A stretch of DNA of 64,000 nucleotides from NCBI RefSeq assembly GCF_000565285.1, contig NZ_APVL01000002.1, forward strand, positions 1 through 64,000, read 5' to 3'. Numbering within the stretch: position 1 is the first letter of the stretch; every line of letters begins with the position of its first letter. Below the pieces are notes generated by a model. That model made no database searches. It was not told where the DNA came from and worked only from the letters and a program-made list of their open reading frames with translations. Source of the DNA: Cytobacillus firmus DS1 (GTDB taxonomy: Bacteria > Bacillota > Bacilli > Bacillales > Cytobacillaceae). Shown here piece after piece: positions 25,802-33,984 of the stretch. The position numbers and the translations under genes were made by a program.

Positions 25802-26617
25802 ATGAATAAAAATATCGGTTTTATCGGATGCGGAAAAATGGCTCAGGCGATAATCGGGGGTATATTAAAATCTGAACTGGTGAATGCAAGGCAGATTATT
25901 GCTTCAGCGAAAACGGAGAAGACGCTTGTTGACGTTAAAAGCAGGTGGGGTATACAAACACGCTTTTCTAATAGTGAGGCAGCGGAGGCAGCAGATATAC
26001 TGTTTCTGGCTATTAAGCCTGATGCGCATGCTGCGGTTATTGAAGAAATTAAAGAAAGAATTACTTCCCATACAATTATCATAACGATTGCGGCAGGCAT
26101 AAGTCTTTCTTTTCTGGAAAAGTCATTTGGCAGAAAGATTAAAGCAGTCCGTTCCATGCCTAATACTCCATCATTAGTAGGAGAAGGCATGAGCGTGCTT
26201 TCGGCGAATGAATCACTATCTCCTGAGGAGATGGAAGATGTAACCAAAATATTTTCATGTATCGGCAGAGCAGCTGTTATGGAAGAAAAGATGATGGACG
26301 CAATTCCCGCTATCAGCGGCTCTTCACCCGCTTATGCCTACATGTTCATTGAAGCATTGGCAGATGGCGGTGTAAAAGCCGGACTGCCCCGTGATCAGTC
26401 TTATGAGCTCGCAGCACAGGCTATTTTGGGGGCAGCCAGAATGGTGCTGGAAACAGGCAAGCATCCTGCGGAATTGAAGGATGAGGTTTGCACTCCGGGA
26501 GGTGCAACAATAGAAGCCGTTGCCGAACTGGAGAGAAAAGGATTCCGTGCAGCGGTAATGAGTGCGATGGAACAATGCTTTGAAAAGACAAAGGCACTTT
26601 CCCGGAAAAATAATTAG
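25802..26617 (+). CDS. proC: Pyrroline-5-carboxylate reductase
   Basis: 271 residues. The N-terminal Rossmann motif is GFIGCGKMAQAIIGG. The C-terminal family signature includes AISGSSPAYAYMFIEAL and DEVCTPGGATIEAV. The enzyme performs the last step of proline synthesis with NAD(P)H. ATG 25802 begins the fold; a second in-frame ATG four codons upstream cannot be excluded. Followed by a good terminator, so monocistronic. Confidence 0.95.
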   Translation: MNKNIGFIGCGKMAQAIIGGILKSELVNARQIIASAKTEKTLVDVKSRWGIQTRFSNSEAAEAADILFLAIKPDAHAAVIEEIKERITSHTIIITIAAGISLSFLEKSFGRKIKAVRSMPNTPSLVGEGMSVLSANESLSPEEMEDVTKIFSCIGRAAVMEEKMMDAIPAISGSSPAYAYMFIEALADGGVKAGLPRDQSYELAAQAILGAARMVLETGKHPAELKDEVCTPGGATIEAVAELERKGFRAAVMSAMEQCFEKTKALSRKNN

Positions 26618-26637
26618 ACAAGAGTTATTTATCCAAG

Positions 26638-26666
26638 ACCCGGCAATTATATACTGCCGGGTTTTC
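26638..26666 (+). terminator. Terminator of proC
   Basis: ACCCGGCA pairs with TGCCGGGT around a loop of about ten bases, then TTTTC. Confidence 0.85.
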
Positions 26667-26757
26667 AAATGGTTTTAGGCACAAATATAAAGAAAAACAA
26701 GAACATTCCACAGCCGAATGGAATATATAATAAGAAAATTTAAATTTTAATTCCGAC

Positions 26758-26786
26758 TTGACTCATAGGAATACGTGTATTATAGT
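26758..26786 (+). promoter_or_regulatory. Promoter of the cystine carrier gene, possible CymR site
   Basis: TTGACT and TATAGT are separated by 17 bases. The spacer contains CATAGGAATA, and GAATGGAATATA lies about 40 bases upstream. GGAAT-containing A/T-rich sites are the recognised form of CymR operators, and tcyP is a CymR target in B. subtilis, so cysteine repression is plausible. The operator call is inference. Confidence 0.5.
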
Positions 26787-26826
26787 AAGTCATTATAAAA
26801 ACATCTTTTGGGGAGGATTCAGTCCG

Positions 26827-28215
26827 ATGAGTACAGGACTTTTAGTTTTAAATATTATCGTAATGCTGCTTCTTTTAGGCGCATTATTCTTTATGCAGAA
26901 AAAACATATCTCATTCTCAAAGCGTGTGTTTACAGCGCTTGGTTTAGGGATCCTGTTTGGCTTCGCACTTCAGCTGATATATGGACCGGGTGCTGAGGTC
27001 ATTGCGAAATCGGCAGACTGGTTTAATTTAGTTGGCGGAGGTTATGTGAAGTTCCTGCAAATGATCGTCATGCCGCTTGTCTTCATTTCGATTTTAGGTG
27101 CTTTTACTAAACTGAAATTAACAAATAATATTGGAAAAATAAGTGTCCTTATCCTTGGACTGCTTGTAGGTACCACTGCAATTGCTGCTGCTGTCGGAAT
27201 TGCAACAGCTGTCGGTTTTGATCTGGAGGCTGTCCAAATCAGCGGAGGGGATGCTGAGACTGCCCGCGGTCAACAGCTTGAAGAAACATATCAGGGCATT
27301 GAAGGGAGAACGTTCCCGCAGCAAATGCTTGATTTGCTTCCGGCCAACCCGTTCCTTGATTTTACAGGGGCAAGACCAACATCTACGATTTCAGTCGTTA
27401 TCTTTGCAGCCTTTTTAGGAATTGCTTATCTTGGTGTGAGAAGAAAATCACCAGAGCAGGCTGAACTCTTTGCGAAAATTGTGGATGCATTCTATGCAAT
27501 TATCATGCGAGTTGTTACATTAATTTTACGCTTAACACCATATGGAGTTTTGGCAATTATGACGAAAACAGTCGCAATGAGTGATTTTGACTCCATTTTA
27601 AATCTGGGCAAATTTGTTATTGCTTCTTATGTGGCGCTTGCCATTATGTTCCTGATTCACCTGCTGCTTTTAACATTAAGCGGATTAAATCCAATCACCT
27701 ATTTAAAGAAAGCATTTCCGGTATTGACCTTTGCTTTTACGTCAAGAACAAGTGCCGGTGCATTGCCTTTGAATATTAAAACGCAAAAGTCACTCGGTGT
27801 ACCTGAAGGAATTGCCAACTTTGCAGGATCATTCGGCCTTTCCATCGGCCAAAATGGATGTGCGGGAATCTATCCGGCAATGCTGGCTGTAATGATTGCT
27901 CCGACTGTGGGCATTAACCCGCTGTCACCAGGATTTATTTTTACGCTCATTCTCATTGTAGCGATCAGCTCCTTTGGTGTGGCAGGGGTCGGCGGCGGTG
28001 CGACATTCGCAGCGATCCTGGTATTATCTGCCCTTGACCTGCCTATTGCACTGGCTGGTTTGCTGATCTCCATTGAGCCGCTAATCGACATGGGACGCAC
28101 AGCCCTTAATGTCAGCGGATCCATGACCTCCGGTATCCTAACGAGCAGAGTCACAGGTGAAATGGATGGAAACCTTTATAACGATATGAATGAAAAAATT
28201 GAAGCAGAAGCATAA
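26827..28215 (+). CDS. tcyP: L-cystine uptake protein, sodium/dicarboxylate symporter family
   Basis: 462 residues, same length and closely similar segments to B. subtilis TcyP as I recall it: QKKHISFSKRVFTALGLGI, PLNIKTQKSLGVPEGIANFA, SIGQNGCAGIYPAMLAVMIAPTVGI and EPLIDMGRTALNVSGSM. About eight membrane helices plus the re-entrant loops of the DAACS family. ATG 26827 has GGGGAGGA upstream. It imports cystine. Sulfur-limited expression is likely given the promoter features. Confidence 0.93.
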   Translation: MSTGLLVLNIIVMLLLLGALFFMQKKHISFSKRVFTALGLGILFGFALQLIYGPGAEVIAKSADWFNLVGGGYVKFLQMIVMPLVFISILGAFTKLKLTNNIGKISVLILGLLVGTTAIAAAVGIATAVGFDLEAVQISGGDAETARGQQLEETYQGIEGRTFPQQMLDLLPANPFLDFTGARPTSTISVVIFAAFLGIAYLGVRRKSPEQAELFAKIVDAFYAIIMRVVTLILRLTPYGVLAIMTKTVAMSDFDSILNLGKFVIASYVALAIMFLIHLLLLTLSGLNPITYLKKAFPVLTFAFTSRTSAGALPLNIKTQKSLGVPEGIANFAGSFGLSIGQNGCAGIYPAMLAVMIAPTVGINPLSPGFIFTLILIVAISSFGVAGVGGGATFAAILVLSALDLPIALAGLLISIEPLIDMGRTALNVSGSMTSGILTSRVTGEMDGNLYNDMNEKIEAEA

Positions 28216-28252
28216 AAAATCGACAGGTGCCAGGCACCTGTCGATTTTTTTC
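28216..28252 (+). terminator. Perfect-stem bidirectional terminator
   Basis: AAAAATCGACAGGTGCC and GGCACCTGTCGATTTTT pair over 15 or more bases. It serves tcyP and, on the other strand, the converging yitT-like gene, whose stop codon touches it. Confidence 0.92.
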
Positions 28253-28823
28253 ATTTAACCGTCTTTTTTATAACCGTTAAGGACGTCATGGCGCCAACAA
28301 AAATTATGGTAATAAACGAGTACAGGAATTTTTCAATACCGACTATTTTTAATCCGCTTAGAATAACCAATCCATCAATTGCAAATATTAAAGCGCCGAT
28401 GTTAATAGGAAGGAGCTTTGTCATCAGCTGTGCAAGCAGGTCTGTTCCCCCTGTGCTGGTTTCATAACGGAGCATAAGGCCGATCCCAAAACCCACCAGG
28501 CAGCCGCCTAAAATGGAGCTGGGCAATATGGAAAGCTCAAACTGACCTCGCAAAGCAGAAAGCATATCAATAATGAAGGATGAAATCAGAAGGCCATGCA
28601 GGCTATAGAAGAAGTATTTTTTCTCATAAAACCAGGCAAGTACATATAATGGAATACTCAGGACAATCATGCTCAATCCAGTGGGGAATTCGTAATAATA
28701 ATGGAGGATCAGCCCTATGCCAATAATGCCCCCGTCAAGTAAATGGTGGGGGACAAGGAAGCCGTTAATGCCAATGCCTAATAATAAACTTCCTATTAAA
28801 GTTACAAGCAGCTTTTCAAACAT
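28251..28823 (-). CDS. YitT family membrane protein without DUF2179
   Basis: 190 residues with about five transmembrane helices in the YitT pattern (IGSLLLGIGINGFLVPHHLLDGGIIGIGLIL, then GFGIGLMLRYETSTGGTDLLAQ). It ends after the membrane domain and lacks the roughly 80-residue cytoplasmic DUF2179 domain carried by typical YitT proteins such as the one at 56215, so this is the short form of the family. The function is unknown. Confidence 0.85.
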   Translation of the reverse strand: MFEKLLVTLIGSLLLGIGINGFLVPHHLLDGGIIGIGLILHYYYEFPTGLSMIVLSIPLYVLAWFYEKKYFFYSLHGLLISSFIIDMLSALRGQFELSILPSSILGGCLVGFGIGLMLRYETSTGGTDLLAQLMTKLLPINIGALIFAIDGLVILSGLKIVGIEKFLYSFITIIFVGAMTSLTVIKKTVK

Positions 28824-28900
28824 AAGCCTATCACCCTAACTTGTCCATTCTATACTTATAGAATATGAATGGTCAGGGATGAAATAGAAGCGGTTCCATG

Positions 28901-28935
28901 CAAAAAAGCTTGTCCGGATTGGACAAGCTTTTGAT
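28901..28935 (-). terminator. Terminator of the NCS2 permease gene
   Basis: AAAAGCTTGTCC pairs with GGACAAGCTTTT; on the minus strand the hairpin is followed by a T-run. Confidence 0.85.
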
Positions 28936-28958
28936 CTTGTTCAGTTTGGCGCTTCCGG

Positions 28959-30260
28959 TTAGTGAGGCAGGAACGCGAGCTGGTAAAAGAATAATACTGC
29001 AAATAAATATACAAGGGGATGAACGTCTCTCCATTTCCCTTTTACCACTTTCATAAGCGGATAAGCAATAAATCCAAGTGCAATACCTGTTGCTATGCTG
29101 GATGTCAGCGGCATGCTTAAGATAATCAGGAATGCAGGGAATGCTTCATCAAGTTCATTCCATTTAATATGAGAAATGCTGCCCATCATCAGGCTTCCAA
29201 CGATAATCAGGGCAGGTGCAGTAATGGCAGCAAGACCTGACACCGCACTGACAAGTGGTCCGAAGAAAGCTGAAAGCAGGAACAAACCTGCAACAGTCAA
29301 GGTTGTTAATCCTGTTCTTCCGCCGACTGATACTCCTGTTGAAGATTCAATATAGGCTGAAGTCGGACTTGTGCCAAACATGGCACCGATAGAAGTAGCG
29401 ATGGAATCCGACAAGAGGGCCTCACGTGCTCTGGGCATCGTTTTGCCTTTCATTAATCCGGCCTGCTGGGCAACACCGATCATCGTTCCAGTCGTATCAA
29501 AAATAGTTACAAGCAGGAAGGAGAAAACAACGGCGTATAAGCTGTGCTGGATAACATTTCCAATTGCTTCAAATGGATTTAAAATAATGAGTCCATCCGG
29601 AAGCGAAGGCAGTGAAACAAATCCTTGGTCAAAAGAAAGCTGTCCTGTAAAGAAGGCAATCAGGGCAGTGATTATCATGCCAAAAAATAAAGCCCCGTTA
29701 ATCCCGAGCGTCATGAGAATTAAAGTTACTGCAAGGCCGACAAGGGCAAGAATCGATTGAGGAGAATGCAAGTCTCCGAGTGCAACAAGATTTGTTGGGT
29801 GGCTTGTAATCAGCCCGGTCAAGCGCAAACCGATAAAGGCAATAAATAAACCGATTCCGGCAGTAATCCCGTGCTTTAGATTATCCGGGATCGCAATGAT
29901 CAGTTTTTCCCGGAAAGGGGTAAGCGACAATATAATGAAGATAATACCTGCAATAAATACTGCTGAGAATGCCGTCATGTAATCAATATTTCCATGAGTG
30001 CCGACAACAGAGTAGGCAAAATAGGCGTTCAGGCCCATTCCAGGTGCAATGGCAATCGGATAATTAGCGAACAGTGCCATCCAGAGAGTACCTGCAACAG
30101 TTGCAATAATGGTTGCGGAAAAGACTTGCTCAAAAGGTACACCTGCATCAGATAAGATGACAGGGTTTACAACCACAATATAAACCATAGTTAAGAAAGT
30201 CGTGATACCTGCCAAGACCTCGGTCTTTACGTTTGTTTGATTTTCTTTTAATTTGAACAT
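28959..30260 (-). CDS. NCS2 family purine permease (PbuG/PbuO-like)
   Basis: 433 residues, about 13 hydrophobic segments. Family markers: LAGITTFLTMVYIVVVNP, ANYPIAIAPGMGLNAYFAYSV and GTSPTSAYIESSTGVSVGGRTG. These permeases carry guanine, hypoxanthine or adenine by proton symport. A second NCS2 gene lies at 59324, but its control differs: that one has a guanine riboswitch, while this leader has PurR-box-like sequences and no aptamer. Substrate preference between the two copies cannot be decided by eye. Confidence 0.9.
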   Translation of the reverse strand: MFKLKENQTNVKTEVLAGITTFLTMVYIVVVNPVILSDAGVPFEQVFSATIIATVAGTLWMALFANYPIAIAPGMGLNAYFAYSVVGTHGNIDYMTAFSAVFIAGIIFIILSLTPFREKLIIAIPDNLKHGITAGIGLFIAFIGLRLTGLITSHPTNLVALGDLHSPQSILALVGLAVTLILMTLGINGALFFGMIITALIAFFTGQLSFDQGFVSLPSLPDGLIILNPFEAIGNVIQHSLYAVVFSFLLVTIFDTTGTMIGVAQQAGLMKGKTMPRAREALLSDSIATSIGAMFGTSPTSAYIESSTGVSVGGRTGLTTLTVAGLFLLSAFFGPLVSAVSGLAAITAPALIIVGSLMMGSISHIKWNELDEAFPAFLIILSMPLTSSIATGIALGFIAYPLMKVVKGKWRDVHPLVYLFAVLFFYQLAFLPH

Positions 30261-30312
30261 AAAAAGTCCCCCATAAACTATAACTTCTTTCAGGTTATAT
30301 GTGTTATTGATA

Positions 30313-30355
30313 AATACGAACGTTAAGAAAGCACAAATAATATAATATTCGTTTT
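30313..30355 (-). promoter_or_regulatory. Candidate inverted PurR boxes upstream of the NCS2 permease
   Basis: AATACGAACGTT on the plus strand and AAAACGAATATT on the minus strand form two inverted CGAA-centred boxes about 19 bases apart, as in B. subtilis PurR control regions. They lie 50-95 bases upstream of the permease start. Spacing is slightly longer than usual, so this is a prediction. Confidence 0.5.
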
Positions 30356-30435
30356 TAATGAAAATTTCAAGACCTTAATGTTATTTTTCTATATATTGGC
30401 TGTTTCATCCTAATATATAGAAAAAAGCTTCTCTA

Positions 30436-30655
30436 ATGCTGATGCAGAAATTTACTAACCTGATTCAGCAGGCCGAATTTTTAACAAAGGCCCCTGTGCA
30501 GATGAAGAGCTATAGCCATTCAGAAGGTCGGCACTGAGGACAGCTGGACTGGGGGAACAGAAGTGACGGCTTTAGATGACTTTCTTGTCTATCTTGAAGA
30601 AAAGAGCATCGGTACTGTGAGTAAAGGAAGAAGAAAGGAAGAAGAGCTCGCTTAA
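30436..30655 (+). pseudogene. Frameshifted small gene remnant
   Basis: One frame reads MLMQKFTNLIQQAEFLTKAP and continues to a stop after SHSEGRH. A second frame continues with GTEVTALDDFLVYLEEKSIG through KGRRKEEELA to a TAA. Both pieces have protein-like composition and are collinear, so a single ancestral gene of about 70 residues with a stop and a frameshift is plausible. No ribosome binding site remains at the first ATG, and I do not recognise the family. Otherwise the 30261-30733 interval holds only the PurR-like boxes and a terminator. Confidence 0.35.
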
Positions 30656-30701
30656 TGAAACTGATGCTAGAATGATTGAATACTGAAATAGCTGGATAAA
30701 A

Positions 30702-30732
30702 AAAGGAGCAGGCCTGGCCCGCTCCTTTTAAC
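30702..30732 (-). terminator. Terminator of the phosphate transporter operon
   Basis: AAAGGAGC pairs with GCTCCTTT around a GC-rich loop; minus-strand T-run of seven. Confidence 0.88.
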
Positions 30733-30733
30733 A

Positions 30734-31732
30734 TTAAAAAATTGCATTCAAGATGAGGTAAACAATACCCGCTAATGTTGCAGAAATCGGCAATGTGATC
30801 ACCCAGGTGATAAGCATTCTCTGTGCAGTTCCCCATTTAACACCTTTAAGTCTGTGGGCAGAGCCCACACCCAGGATGGAAGAAGAGATAACATGAGTAG
30901 TACTGACTGGCAAATGAATATAGGTTGCGCCAAAAATGATCATTGCACCAGTTAAGTCTGCTGCCACTCCATTTATAGGACGGATTTTCATGATTTTCCC
31001 GCCGACTGTTTTAATGATTTTCCAGCCGCCGATGGAAGTTCCAAGACCCATAGCTAATGCACAGGAAAACTGTACCCAAAATGGTATATCGGTTGAAGTG
31101 ACATAGTTGTTTGCTATAAGTGCCATTGTAATAATACCCATAGCTTTTTGTGCATCATTTGTTCCATGTGTATATGATTGCAGAGCGGCCGTGAAAATCT
31201 GGAAAAGCCTGAAATTCCGGTTTGTCTTTGTAAGGTTGTTATGTTTAAAGACAACCTTAAAAATACTGTAAACAATAAAACCGACTGCAAAAGCAATTAA
31301 CGGCGAAAAGATAAGTGCTTGAAGAATTTTTAAGAACCCTTGATAATTTAAAGCTGAAAATCCTGCCGCCGCAATCGCAGCACCGGCGATCGACCCGATG
31401 ATCGCATGAGAAGAGCTGCTTGGAATGCCATAATACCAAGTCAGCAGGTTCCAGAATATTGCAGCAACTAAAGCAGCAAGAATGACAAGAGAACCATTCT
31501 GCAATGTGAAGGGGTCTACTATATCCTTTGTTATCGTTTTGGCAACTCCAGTAAATGTCATGGCGCCAACAAAGTTCATGACGGCAGCCAATATTATGGC
31601 GTGCCTTGGTTTAAGAGCCTTAGTGGAGACCGAGGTAGCTATTGCGTTAGCCGTATCGTGAAATCCATTGATAAAATCAAATGCCAGAGCTCCAATGACA
31701 ATTAAAATTGTAATAATGAAAACTGCATCCAT
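30734..31732 (-). CDS. pit: Low-affinity inorganic phosphate transporter, PiT family
   Basis: 332 residues with the duplicated PiT signature: GFHDTANAIATSVSTKALKP near the N-terminus and SYTHGTNDAQKAMGIITMAL in the middle. About ten membrane helices. These transporters symport phosphate, usually as a metal-phosphate complex, with protons or sodium. The partner DUF47 gene lies 12 bases upstream in the same operon, the arrangement of B. subtilis ykaA-ykaB. Confidence 0.94.
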   Translation of the reverse strand: MDAVFIITILIVIGALAFDFINGFHDTANAIATSVSTKALKPRHAIILAAVMNFVGAMTFTGVAKTITKDIVDPFTLQNGSLVILAALVAAIFWNLLTWYYGIPSSSSHAIIGSIAGAAIAAAGFSALNYQGFLKILQALIFSPLIAFAVGFIVYSIFKVVFKHNNLTKTNRNFRLFQIFTAALQSYTHGTNDAQKAMGIITMALIANNYVTSTDIPFWVQFSCALAMGLGTSIGGWKIIKTVGGKIMKIRPINGVAADLTGAMIIFGATYIHLPVSTTHVISSSILGVGSAHRLKGVKWGTAQRMLITWVITLPISATLAGIVYLILNAIF

Positions 31733-31744
31733 TGTAATCGCCCC

Positions 31745-32362
31745 TTAAGCATTTTTCATGATGATGGTTTCAAGCGTATTGGCGACATTCTGGCAGCTGT
31801 CCGCAATATCTTCAAGCGTTTCATAAATTTCTTTATACTGAATGATCCGAATAGGGTCTTTTTCTGTAGCAAAAAGATGCTTGATTGACTGGCGGCGGAC
31901 TCCATCACATTTGGATTCGTAATCTTTAATTTTGATTGCATGTTCTCTGATCTGCAATAATTTCTTAGTTGACAGCAGTTCTACGCACTTTTCAATTTCA
32001 ATTGCACAATTCTTGATGGCATCCACGAACTTCAGCATAAATTCATCAGCCTGTGTCATAGAATACATTTCAAATAAATCAGCACATTCTTCAAATCCAT
32101 CCAGCACATCATCCATGCTCATGGCAAGGTGAAGAATATCTTCTCTTTCGATTGGTGTAATAAAAGCGTTATTTAATTCCTTAATGACTTCATGAACATA
32201 GGAATCGCCTTTTGTTTCATAATCCTTCATTGTTTTTGAAAAGGTTTTTAAATCACTGACATTGTTAATTTTATAGTCTGCAAAGTAAATTGCACTTTCT
32301 TTTAAATTCATGGAAATATTGCTTAACAATGTGTTAAACTTGTCCTTCTTCTTAAAAACCAT
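31745..32362 (-). CDS. ykaA: DUF47 family PhoU-like regulator of phosphate transport
   Basis: 205 residues, all-helical, with the PhoU-like motifs MSMDDVLDGFEECADLFEMY and ETLEDIADSCQNVANTLE that place acidic metal ligands in repeated helices. It sits immediately upstream of pit in an operon. DUF47 proteins accompany PiT transporters widely and probably modulate them. Start ATG 32362 with GGGGG upstream. Confidence 0.92.
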   Translation of the reverse strand: MVFKKKDKFNTLLSNISMNLKESAIYFADYKINNVSDLKTFSKTMKDYETKGDSYVHEVIKELNNAFITPIEREDILHLAMSMDDVLDGFEECADLFEMYSMTQADEFMLKFVDAIKNCAIEIEKCVELLSTKKLLQIREHAIKIKDYESKCDGVRRQSIKHLFATEKDPIRIIQYKEIYETLEDIADSCQNVANTLETIIMKNA

Positions 32363-32496
32363 TTTTTTACCCCCAATATTTTAGGAAAACTTCAATCAAA
32401 CGTAATTATTTTATACGAAATCGACAAAATATGATAGTTTTTTTATTACAGTAATATTCCCCAGATTAATGAGAATAAACGAAGTCAATTTAACTG

Positions 32497-32534
32497 AAAA
32501 AAGACACCCGCCATTTATCCGGCAGGTGTCTTAT
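32497..32534 (-). terminator. Terminator of the FusB-like gene
   Basis: GACACCTGCC and GGCGGGTGTC pair on the minus strand, followed by TTTTTTC. Confidence 0.85.
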
Positions 32535-32550
32535 ATAAGCGGATAGCAAA

Positions 32551-33189
32551 CTATCCTTTCAGCCTTCCAATAAAGTCATGAAGCTGTTCCAGTGAATTCA
32601 AATTTTCATTGCATTTCCGGCTGTCCTGGCAAATGTAATTCCCTTTTTTGGTATAGGTGCCTAACTGAGAACCCTTAGTTTCAGTTAAGAACATGCCTGT
32701 TTCCCCGAGTTTGTTGCAGATGGCACAGATTCCTTTTTTGCCAAGAGGTTTAAATGTTCCATATATGCCAGTCAGTTTGCCAGCCAGCAGGCTGATCATA
32801 TACTTCCTGTTTGTCCCTTTATCGTCCCATCCCAAGTAGCTTATTTCCCTGAAATCGATATCTTCAAGTGCTGGCATTTTTAATTTTTTTGCCTTTGGAA
32901 ACATTTTTTTGATCGATTGTTCAGTTATAGACGGAAAGGGTATTACATAGTCCTTTATATGCGCTAAGAAGGCATCTGCCTGATCCCTTTCTTTTATATC
33001 ACTGACTGTGGAAAGAAGCTGGTTTTGTTCATCACTTAGCTCTGCAAAAAGGCCCAATACTTTTTCTGCAGAAAGAGATTTCAGTGCATTCAGCACTCCT
33101 GTATCATTGACAGATGCATGGCCGTTGATCAGCACTTGTGTCTGATATTTAATAAAATTATATTGATCATTTCTGATGAAAGGTTCCAT
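32551..33189 (-). CDS. FusB/FusC-type elongation factor G-binding protein
   Basis: 212 residues. The helical N-terminal domain is followed by a C-terminal treble-clef zinc finger with CAICNKLGETGMFL and CQDSRKCNENL supplying the Cys ligands. FusB proteins bind EF-G and release it from stalled ribosomes, giving fusidic acid resistance when expressed strongly; chromosomal Bacillus and Listeria homologues are usually housekeeping and may not confer resistance. ATG 33189 has AGGAGTG at good spacing; a longer reading lacks a site. Confidence 0.85.
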   Translation of the reverse strand: MEPFIRNDQYNFIKYQTQVLINGHASVNDTGVLNALKSLSAEKVLGLFAELSDEQNQLLSTVSDIKERDQADAFLAHIKDYVIPFPSITEQSIKKMFPKAKKLKMPALEDIDFREISYLGWDDKGTNRKYMISLLAGKLTGIYGTFKPLGKKGICAICNKLGETGMFLTETKGSQLGTYTKKGNYICQDSRKCNENLNSLEQLHDFIGRLKG

Positions 33190-33295
33190 TATACACACTC
33201 CTATACCTTCAGCACCTTCGTATATCAACTTCACTTTATAAGAATGACATAAAAATGTAAATGTATAAAATGATTAGGAAATGAACTTGGCATAT

Positions 33296-33324
33296 GAAAA
33301 AGCACTGAACAAGGTTCAGTGCCA
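33296..33324 (-). terminator. Terminator of the CD3324-like gene
   Basis: GGCACTGAAC, CTT, GTTCAGTGC and TTTTTC on the minus strand. Confidence 0.88.
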
Positions 33325-33329
33325 ATAAT

Positions 33330-33593
33330 TCACTTTTTATAAACTATTTTTTTGATTGTTTCGGCTGAAAGGAAGTATTCTTCAGCCAATTTGCTGATTG
33401 TTTTGCCGTTCTGGAAGGCGCTTTTAATAGAATGGTTCCTTTCATCCAGAGCTTTTCTTGCTCCAGAGCGGGAACCCCATTTTCGGTAGTCCTTTTCCGG
33501 CTTGGGGATATAAATAGCCTCACCCTGAACGTATTTTTGAATCTCTGCTATCAGATTCTCCGGTAAAACGGCATTAGCTTTTACATAACTCAT
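33330..33593 (-). CDS. CD3324-family helix-turn-helix protein
   Basis: 87 residues. The N-terminal segment SYVKANAVLPENLIAEIQKYVQGEAIYIP and the central WGSRSGARKALDERN are typical of the small CD3324 family. The C-terminal SKLAEEYFLSAETIKKIVYKK looks like a helix-turn-helix recognition segment. Probably a DNA-binding protein; targets unknown. Confidence 0.8.
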   Translation of the reverse strand: MSYVKANAVLPENLIAEIQKYVQGEAIYIPKPEKDYRKWGSRSGARKALDERNHSIKSAFQNGKTISKLAEEYFLSAETIKKIVYKK

Positions 33594-33686
33594 TTCTGCC
33601 AGCTCCTTATTTATTTTGGAAATAAAAAATGAATAAGGTGCAAAGCCGATATCAGAAATGGTTTTAGCTGAATGGGCGATAATAGT

Positions 33687-33785
33687 TTAGTACATTACCG
33701 CCTCATGCAAAGTATCGCCACCAATATCAGGCTTTGCATGAGACGCTGCATTATCAGGCATTGCAACTGCAATGACCACCTTCAT
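33687..33785 (-). CDS. Possible 30-32 residue peptide with an internal hairpin
   Basis: A minus-strand frame reads VIAVAMPDNAASHAKP followed by DIGGDTLHEAVMY to a TAA. GGAGGTG lies at the right distance for GTG 33779, or directly next to ATG 33785. The coding strand also carries a perfect 11-base inverted repeat (CTCATGCAAAG with CTTTGCATGAG, 22-base loop), so the locus could instead be a structured RNA. No family is recognised. This is the only candidate in the 33594-33984 gap, apart from the helD leader. Confidence 0.35.
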   Translation of the reverse strand: MKVVIAVAMPDNAASHAKPDIGGDTLHEAVMY

Positions 33786-33984
33786 CACCTCCTAAAAAGT
33801 GGTTTTATCATATTATAAATTAAAATGATTACCGATGTATATATCTGCTCAAATCGACAAAATTCGGGTGGTGCCTGTCACCACTTGCTTATTGCAGACT
33901 TTTCTGATAATATATTTTTCTGCCCACGCGTTCGCTCATATGTATTTCTCCATTGCGGCTGAAAAAATTTGAAAGGAGAAACAT

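Noticed and set aside
28216..28252. Operator palindrome between tcyP and the yitT-like gene
   Set aside because: The perfect stem has flanking A/T runs at the 3' ends of two converging genes, which is a bidirectional terminator.
32551..33189. Acquired fusidic acid resistance gene
   Set aside because: The FusB-like protein has its own terminator and ordinary chromosomal neighbours, with no mobile element signs; such chromosomal homologues are common in Bacillaceae.
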